Assembly: GCA_947568835.1 (NCBI GenBank)
Contig: OX387612.1
Location: 5,270,001 to 5,334,000 of the forward strand
Direction of reading: 5' to 3'
Source: Protonemura montana
Lineage: Eukaryota; Arthropoda; Insecta; Plecoptera; Nemouridae
Length of the DNA: 64,000 nt
Below are positions 58,143 through 64,000 of this stretch, piece after piece. The notes beneath the pieces were generated by a model that did no database searches, was not told where the DNA came from, and saw only the letters and a list, made by a program, of their open reading frames with translations. A program made the position numbers and the translations under genes. Positions within the stretch are counted from its first letter, which is position 1; each line of letters opens with the position of its first letter.

Positions 58143-58400
58143 GATATTGATTATTTTTTTATTATTAGTAACACTATAACCCTTTCAAAAATTGATGCCC
58201 AAACGGGGACTCGAACCCCGATCTCCACCTATCGCGGGTGTTGCTCTAACCCATTGAGCTAAGTGAGGATTTTAGTGTATTTCATGAGAATGACGGAACT
58301 CCAAGAAAATCTACGTTTGGGCATCATTTGTTTAGAGAGATTTAGTGTTCCTAATATTAGAATACCCCGCGCATTGCAAGCGTTTGCAATTTAAATCAGA
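58143..58400 (-). mobile_element. SINE-H, longest copy with tRNA-like core
   Basis: On the sense (minus) strand, in order: GCAAACGCTTGCAATGCGCG, inverted tail, TTAGCTCAATGGGTTAGAGC (A-box region), an arm CACC and GGTG, GGGGTTCGAGTCCCC (B box), GGGCATCAATTTTTGAAAGG and the tail TATAGTGTTACTAATAATAA. The acceptor stem does not pair and the position before the anticodon is not T, so it is not a working tRNA. CAATAT at both sides may be a short target duplication. Confidence 0.75.
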
Positions 58401-59334
58401 TTTCACATATTGGTTCATTTTTGTAATAATAGGTAATGAAAAAAAAAGTACTATAAATGTTACTATTATTATTATTATTATTTTTGTTGTTATTGAACGT
58501 AATCGGATATGGACTACATTTTGGATCAACCTTTCATTACCAGTTCATTTCCAGTAAGTTTCAGTTTTTAGCGATGTTATCACCGCTAATGCAACATTCT
58601 TTATTGCCATTTTTAACGACTTCACTAGCACAGAGACTATAAACAGGTTATAAATTTGCTTGCATATTGATATCACCTATGTAAGCAGTCATGTTTAGGT
58701 AAGGCGTCCATGAGTAGGTACTGATGCGAACTAATTTTGAGCCAGATTGTGATATTTTACCAGCGACCAATGGTGCAGCGTAGTTGACACCACAAATAAA
58801 TTACTATTGAAGATAAACAATGTGATATCAATTGGCTAATGACTAATTATTATTTTGTGTTCTAGTGCTGAAATTGTTTTGAATTAGTAATGCAAACTCT
58901 TCTCTGCAGTTGATCGCAAATACCAATACCAGCGTTATGATTATATTTATAATTACAAGTGAGTGACTTAATATGACTTTATTGTGTATAAGCATGTTAA
59001 TAATTATAATAAAAATATATTTTGTGAGATCATTGTTGTAACAAAGCGTAAATATAATAATTTTATTTGACAATATGTCTCAAAATCTCATATGCATCGA
59101 TTTTTAACACTAGGAAAAAGTCACACAGTTTTCGACATTGACATCTCATGGCCTAGTCGATCAATAATGATAGCTAACATGTTTAGAATGTAGGTAAATA
59201 TTGAATTCTGAAAATGTGTAGACATTGGCCAATTGCTAGATACCTGCTTGAACTCGGCGAAGAATATTTCATGACTCTCGGCTCATCGAACCCATTATCG
59301 AAGCCAGCTAGATCTAATTTGTCTACTAAATCTG
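58401..59334. other. No gene recognised
   Basis: AT-rich; simple ATT repeats near 58460. Confidence 0.45.
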
Positions 59335-59600
59335 CTCCGTTGATCTCAATTAACCTGGATAGAGCATTTATGAACAGGTAGGAGACCCTAAATCCAAGGT
59401 GTTACTATGGTTTCAATGCTAATTTTAGCGACAACCTAACCTAACCTAACCTAACCAATTCTGTCAACTAAATTCAAGAAAACTTCAAGAACCACAAAAA
59501 ATCCGGATGAAAACACTTCAAATAGCGCGGGCTATTTGAGGAAACTCACCCAAGATGGCGACCTTGGCTTCAAAGTCTCTATGGTAACAGCTCATTTGAT
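59335..59600 (-). repeat. Dispersed repeat R3, copy 2
   Basis: Includes GACCCTAAATCCAAGGTGTT, AAAACACTTCAAATAGC and GGCTTCAAAGTCTCTATGG, the inverse of 56225-56460, plus the single 41-bp-array-like segment GATCTCAATTAACCTGGATA in direct orientation. A short CCTAA run lies near 59440. Confidence 0.6.
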
Positions 59601-59766
59601 ATCAGTGGTTTCTGGTTTCCAGTACCTACACATTATCACTGCAACTGCATCAAAAGCAAGAAAAATACACGCCTACATGCACCATTTTATAAAAAAAATT
59701 GACAGGCACGTCGTGTCATCTTTAATATTGTTTAGAAATCAAGAGAAATGTAGAAAATCAACTCAC

Positions 59767-59889
59767 CCATTGCTTTAGAACAGTTCTTCCCTCGTCGCAC
59801 AGGTATAATACTTTGAATTCTTCTTGGGTTTTGGCAGTAATTGACTTTTGAGAATTCTTTGAGAATGACTCAAAACGCGATTTACCCAT
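59767..59889 (-). CDS. Candidate first coding exon of an unknown gene
   Basis: ATG preceded by AACAAAAA opens 41 codons (MGKSRFESFSKNSQKSITAK, then TQEEFKVLYLCDEGRTVLKQW) that end exactly at a donor (GTGAGT on the minus strand). The upstream sequence is comparatively GC-rich, as at a promoter. I recognise no family and found no following exon to the left, so it may be a solitary relic or chance. Confidence 0.3.
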
Positions 59890-60211
59890 TTTTTGTTGTT
59901 TTTTTCTCGCAAAATAATATCGTGTGCGGACAGTGACCGTTGAAACGGCCGAAGCTAGCGTATTCGGAATGTTGCTTGAACTGGCTCCGGGCAGCACTGG
60001 TCATATGATTCGAGCGACTCACTAATGTAAATATTGTCATGACATATCAGGTACATTTTACAGCATGTACACTTGACTGGTTCCTAGGGTATTTTAATAT
60101 CTGCAATCAGTCACATTTAAAAACAAAAATTCTTTGGTGATGTTTCACCACGAAGGAGTCGACATCGCCGATCTCCAAACATAGTGTATATTTAAAACGG
60201 ATCCCCATTTG

Positions 60212-60340
60212 TTAGATCACCGAAGTTGAGCAACACAGCGCTGAGTCAGGTATTGGATGGGTGACCATCACGCTCATGACCAGTTCTGCTCGGGAGAGAG
60301 GTTGGAGGGATGAAAGTTAGTACAGCAACTTATTATAGCT
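60212..60340 (+). mobile_element. 5S-derived SINE, head only
   Basis: GTTAGATCACCGAAGTTGAG to GAAAGTTAGTACAGCAACTT; the body is missing. Confidence 0.75.
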
Positions 60341-60751
60341 TAATACCGATATAGTTATTTTTGCAGATTGTTTTGTCTAAAGGGCTGGGAGAAGGGAGGA
60401 TGTAGGTTATTGTGGTATTACCTTTATTGTATAGTTACACCGAATAAGAAGTATGTTTGCAACAATGCTAGAGTTTGTTGATTTCAGCATCGCTAGCAAC
60501 CGGTAATACGGAGGTTCTACGACGATAGCATTATCAATAAGTCATACTGGGTTTCAGTTGATCTTTTAGAGCGACCAAAGCGACCAGTTGAATGTAGGTA
60601 AACTGAAGCCAGAGTTGAGGTTTTAGTTGCTTCGTAGATCTTGCTGTTTTAGCATGGTGCTACTGGCACGAACTCTTCTGTTCTGATTGGTTAAGTTAAT
60701 CTTTCATCCCTTTAGATATTGATTCCTTCTCTCTCCTCTTATATTAGCAAA
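60341..60751. other. No feature recognised
   Basis: Non-repetitive as far as I can see; lies upstream of the small signal-peptide frame at 60752. Confidence 0.4.
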
Positions 60752-60841
60752 ATGTTTTCACACAAGTGTTTGTTCAAAATAATTGTGTTGGCAGTCCTGT
60801 TTGCCATTCATGTGTGTTCGGTTGGTACGACTGAAGTTTAA
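60752..60841 (+). CDS. Possible signal-peptide exon or short ORF
   Basis: MFSHKCLFKIIVLAVLFAIH, then VCSVGTTEV and a stop: 29 residues with a basic start and hydrophobic core typical of secretion signals. GGTACGA near its end could act as donor, making this the first exon of a secreted protein. No continuation was found. Confidence 0.25.
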   Translation: MFSHKCLFKIIVLAVLFAIHVCSVGTTEV

Positions 60842-61321
60842 GCTCTTAAAAAAAAACGGGTGTAGCTGTATCTTATTGATACGGCCGATATTTAAGCTTG
60901 ACTACGTTCAACTACCGCGTATAGGCACGTAGGTCAACTACCGTACTGACCATACTTCACATGCAAGTTTTACATCTCTCTTTATTTGGGTTGTGTTTTC
61001 ATATCTAATTTACATGCTGAAGGGCTTTACAGATTGGGATGGAAGTGTCATCTTGCGATATATATATTTTATTTTGCATTAGTCTAATGACGAGTGCTAA
61101 AAACGCCGCCTCCTCTAACGCCTCCAATATTTAGTTTATCGAAAAAAAAAAAGTACTTTTAGAGAATTGTCTGAACTATTGAATGATAATAAGTCGCACT
61201 CTGTCCTTTGTTTCCTGTAGGCTGCAGGGCTTGTTACACATTTGCCATTTTGCGTAATTTAACATTGGTCTTATGGAGAGCATTAAAAACGCCAACCCCT
61301 CTAACACCTCCAATATTTATT

Positions 61322-61450
61322 TTAGCAGTGTTGTTTAACTTGTATCCCTCCAACCTCTCTCCTGAACAGAACTGGTAATGTGTATGATGGTCACCCATCC
61401 AATACCTGACTCAGTGCAGTGTTGCTTAACTTTCAGTTTCATCCCTCCAA
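61322..61450 (-). mobile_element. 5S-derived SINE, head fragment
   Basis: ATCCCTCCAACCTCTCTCC to CAGTGCAGTGTTGCTTAAC, followed by the start of another head period (TTTCATCCCTCCAACG). Confidence 0.75.
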
Positions 61451-61674
61451 CGTCTCAAAAATCAGATATTTTTTACAAATATACTTGTGTCACACATTTT
61501 AAAAATTTCAATATCTTGACCCTCCCATGTCTTTACATTTTTAATATTATTATATAAATTTAAGTGAGTAGTGACCATCGAAGTTTTAATTATCGAGACG
61601 AAAAGGACAGCGGTGAGACTAGCAGAACATGAGGCAGTCAAGAAGAACACCCAATAAACCGCTGGTGGCCAATG

Positions 61675-61943
61675 TCATCAGAGAGACACACAGAGCATGC
61701 AGGGTGGAAACTTTTCAATGCACTTCCGGCTTCCATCAAGAAAAGTGAAAGTAATTACGAGTTTAAATTAAAACTAAAACCCTTTTAAATCGATAAATGT
61801 TTTTACAATGTGAGTGAATATACAGTATCTATATTGAATATCTGTATTTGTATCCAGTACTCTATTGTCTTTATATAAAAATGACGAACCAATATCTGGG
61901 AAATAAACATATTATATTATTATTACTATTACTATTATTATTA
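61675..61943 (+). mobile_element. LINE 3' end, C-terminus remnant
   Basis: WKLFNALPASIKKSESNYEF then KLKLKPF and a stop correspond to the GIRLSNALP and FKLKSF region of the LINE at 7961. The 3' UTR has AATAAA and an ATT-repeat tail. Strongly 5'-truncated. Confidence 0.65.
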
Positions 61944-62358
61944 AAATGAGGTAGTCCCGAACCTACAATAATTCAATAGTCAAGGTTGACTTACACAACC
62001 CTTATCACAAAAAATATTTCTGAGTCGTACGACAATGGTTACATAACCTCATTATGTGACCAATTATTAGCATACATTTATTAGTCATATGAATTATTAT
62101 TTTAATTATTCACAGAAAAATATAGAAAAACTAAAAAAACGTAGGTTTATCAGCTTCGATAACAGTATAATTATATTTCAAACACACCAAGCAATGTCGC
62201 TTATCAACAGCCCACAAAATTGCAGGTAGTTTCAGTGATAATACGGTCAAAAATATGTGTGTGGTAGACCGTAACAAAGTAAAATAATAATTGCAACTAT
62301 TTTAATCTTTCCATAGATATCCAATTCAAGGGCTTATTTTCACGTGCTTTGAATTTCC
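61944..62358. other. No gene recognised
   Basis: AT-rich sequence upstream of the CAP gene promoter. Confidence 0.4.
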
Positions 62359-62395
62359 CTACAAAAGGCAGGAGTCTTCCTTGGAAACATCAGCA
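62341..62395 (+). promoter_or_regulatory. Candidate core promoter of the CAP gene
   Basis: CACGTG (62341-62346, E-box), TATA-like CTACAAAAGG (about 62360) and an initiator-like CATCAGCAGT about 30 bases further, some 50 bases before the ATG. Confidence 0.4.
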
Positions 62396-62442
62396 GTAGC
62401 TCGAAGAAGCCGAAGAGAAGTCACCAAGAAACCTGATCGAAG

Positions 62443-63649
62443 ATGTTGACCCTAGCGCTCGTCCTCGTGGCATCCGTTGCGCTTGGCGTGGACGGCCAGA
62501 CAGCGAACTACAGCCTCGTCTGTAAAAACCACACTATGGTCATTTACACGGTGAGTTGAACAGTTTATTATTATTTGTGGTGTTTAACGACGCACTGTTT
62601 TGACATCTGGCCATGCGGCACTGGTAAAATAATAAATGTCAATGGCATAATGAATAATAAATGTCTGGTTTTTTGATTGCTGTGATTTATAAAAAATTTG
62701 AGTTATGACAATTTATTTTATAAAGAAATTTTTTTCCTAAACATAATTTTTTTTCATATGTGCATAACCTTATCTGCAGTTGACCTTGTGTTTCAACAAT
62801 GCCACCAGCCCTATGGCACTTTTCTGATGTTAGTAAACGGGTTATGCTGATGATGATAAATATTACCTTGTCTATAAGGGAGGAGAGAAATCCCGGTGCC
62901 GGCAAGTAGCCGTGCTTCTATCGAAGAGCACCAAGGAAACTCCTGGCCTAGAGTCCCTTCCAGAGGACGGTAAAACAGGATTCCTCCACAAATCCATGCT
63001 GTCGAGAGGTTGAAAAGCAAGGCGAGTGGCCAACCTCTCTCCCGAACAGAACTGGTCATGTGCATGATGGTCACCCATCCAATGCCTGACCCAGTAAGAT
63101 ATTACCCAGTCAACACAGTGTGTCAAAGGGACAAGGCTAAGCGGTGGCCGGTCCTTGGTGCTGTTGGACAGGAGCAGCCAACACAGTGTGTCAAAGGGAC
63201 AACGCTAAGCAGTGGCCAGTCCTTAGTGCTGTTGGACAGGAGCAGTCAACACAGTGTGTCAAAGGGACAAGGCTAAGCAGTGGCCAGTCCTTGGTGCTGT
63301 TGGACAGGAGCAGCCAACACAGTGTGTCAAAGTGACAAGGCTAAGCAGTGGCCAGTCCTTGGTGCTGTTGGACAGGAGCAGCCAAGACAGTGTGTCGGAC
63401 GGACAAGGCTAAGCGGTGGCCGGTCCTTGGTGTTGGTGGACAGGAGCAGGCTTTTGGTTGACGTTTAACGTTTGCTATTGACAGCTCGTTGGGCCGGCCT
63501 GCAACCCGCTCAACTCGACGGCGATCAGCATGGCTGAGATCGCCACGATTGTCAATACACATAACGATCTGCGCAGGAAAGTCGCGAAAGGTTTGGAGAC
63601 GTTGGGGCTGCCAGGACCGCAGCCCACAGCAGCGAACATGCGTAATATG
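62443..63649 (+). CDS. Secreted CAP protein (venom allergen 5-like), 5' part
   Basis: CAP/SCP family, extracellular; insect members include venom antigen 5 and many midgut or haemolymph proteins of uncertain activity. Exons 62443-62550 and 63485-63649, both phase 0; the gene continues past the window. The signal peptide is MLTLALVLVASVALG. The mature part has SLVCKNHTMVIYT, then exon 2 LVGPACNP, and IVNTHNDLRRKVAKG leading to GLPGPQPTAANMRNM, the hallmark start of the CAP fold just before the usual WD-ELA. In most arthropod relatives the first motif is KHTMC-Y; here Val replaces that Cys. The active-site His and Glu region lies in later, unseen exons. Intron 1 holds SINE pieces and an inverted 69-bp array. 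Confidence 0.85.
62565..62625 (-). mobile_element. 5S-derived SINE, tail piece
   Basis: GTGGTGTTTAACGACGCACT to CATGCGGCACTGG in CAP intron 1. Confidence 0.65.
62800..63093 (-). mobile_element. 5S-derived SINE, internal deletion
   Basis: Runs from CCACCAGCCCTATGGCAC to CCAATGCCTGACCCAG; the segment between GCAAGGCGAGTG and CCAACCTCTC lacks about 30 bases present in other copies. Confidence 0.75.
63105..63450 (-). repeat. 69-bp minisatellite, about 5 copies (locus 2)
   Basis: Inverse of the 54072 array (GTGTCAAAGGGACAAGGCTA, GTCCTTGGTGCTGTTGGACA), in CAP intron 1, ending about 35 bases before exon 2. Confidence 0.85.
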
Positions 63650-64000
63650 GTAGGTTTTTGAACGTCATTTATCTTCGTCAAACTCGGCTTGGTCTTAACT
63701 TCCCATAGGCGATGATATGGCGCTAATCTATGTGACGTAATCCAAAAACAGCTGTATTTTTTTCTCTTAGCTTAAAAAGATCTATTACAACAAAAGGCAC
63801 TGTTCTATGCAGCAAAGTAAAAATGTTTCTGATAGTTAATCGGCGTTTAAATGAGCTTGAAAGCCAAAATTGATTTCCCCGTTTAGCTAACTTTTTGAAA
63901 GATTTAAAAGAGGATGTTCAGATAAAGAAACACAAAAATGTCAGTTTAAATTTGAATTTGGTAATGATTTAGGGAGGCTTTATCCTGTGACAGAAAAAAA

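Noticed and set aside
58198-58275. Functional tRNA gene (Ser-like anticodon) on the minus strand
   Set aside because: The T arm and A/B boxes are good, but the acceptor stem does not pair and the position before the anticodon is not T; it is a SINE core.

Overview
The window comes from an insect nuclear genome; the order cannot be settled. Four things point there: the last two exons of an odorant receptor (7tm_6, an insect-specific family), spliced genes with GT-AG introns, a CCTAA-type array matching the arthropod TTAGG telomere motif, and a CAP/antigen-5 gene of the arthropod type. The DNA is AT-rich, gene-poor and full of short interspersed elements and minisatellites.

Layout. 2026-3140 holds the end of an odorant receptor gene, with an apparent one-base frame break. 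6831-15890 and 18530-21685 are tandem paralogues encoding membrane-anchored, chitin-binding mucins. Each has a 24-nt first coding exon (half of a signal peptide), one intron, then one exon carrying Cys-rich domains, a long Thr-rich stalk, one membrane segment and a conserved basic tail. 21.7-38.2 kb has no recognised coding gene; it holds repeats and a 4.1-kb element with terminal inverted repeats whose core is an inverted tandem array. 38233-57062 is a complete SLC6 sodium-coupled transporter (11 coding exons, 681 aa). 57.1-62.4 kb has repeats and two weak exon candidates. 62443-63649 is the start of a secreted CAP (venom allergen 5-like) gene that runs off the right edge.

Repeats dominate. 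The main families are: (1) a SINE with a 5S rRNA-derived, sometimes dimeric head, at least 23 copies or pieces; (2) a tRNA-derived SINE, two copies; (3) a short element here called SINE-H, starting TAGGATGAA, with an internal hairpin and, in two copies, a tRNA-like core, with target-site duplications in two copies; (4) dispersed families R1, R2 and R3; (5) minisatellites with periods 26, 41, 43, 69, 87, 92, 114 and 128 bp. The 26-, 69-, 87- and 92-bp arrays each occur at two or three loci. Two LINE 3' ends are present.

Two themes stand out. Tandem arrays sit inside elements with terminal inverted repeats or shared flanks, so they appear to move as cargo. Also, at four introns a repeat abuts the 3' splice site and may supply the branch point or acceptor region. 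The genes do not form a pathway; only the two mucins are related, by tandem duplication.
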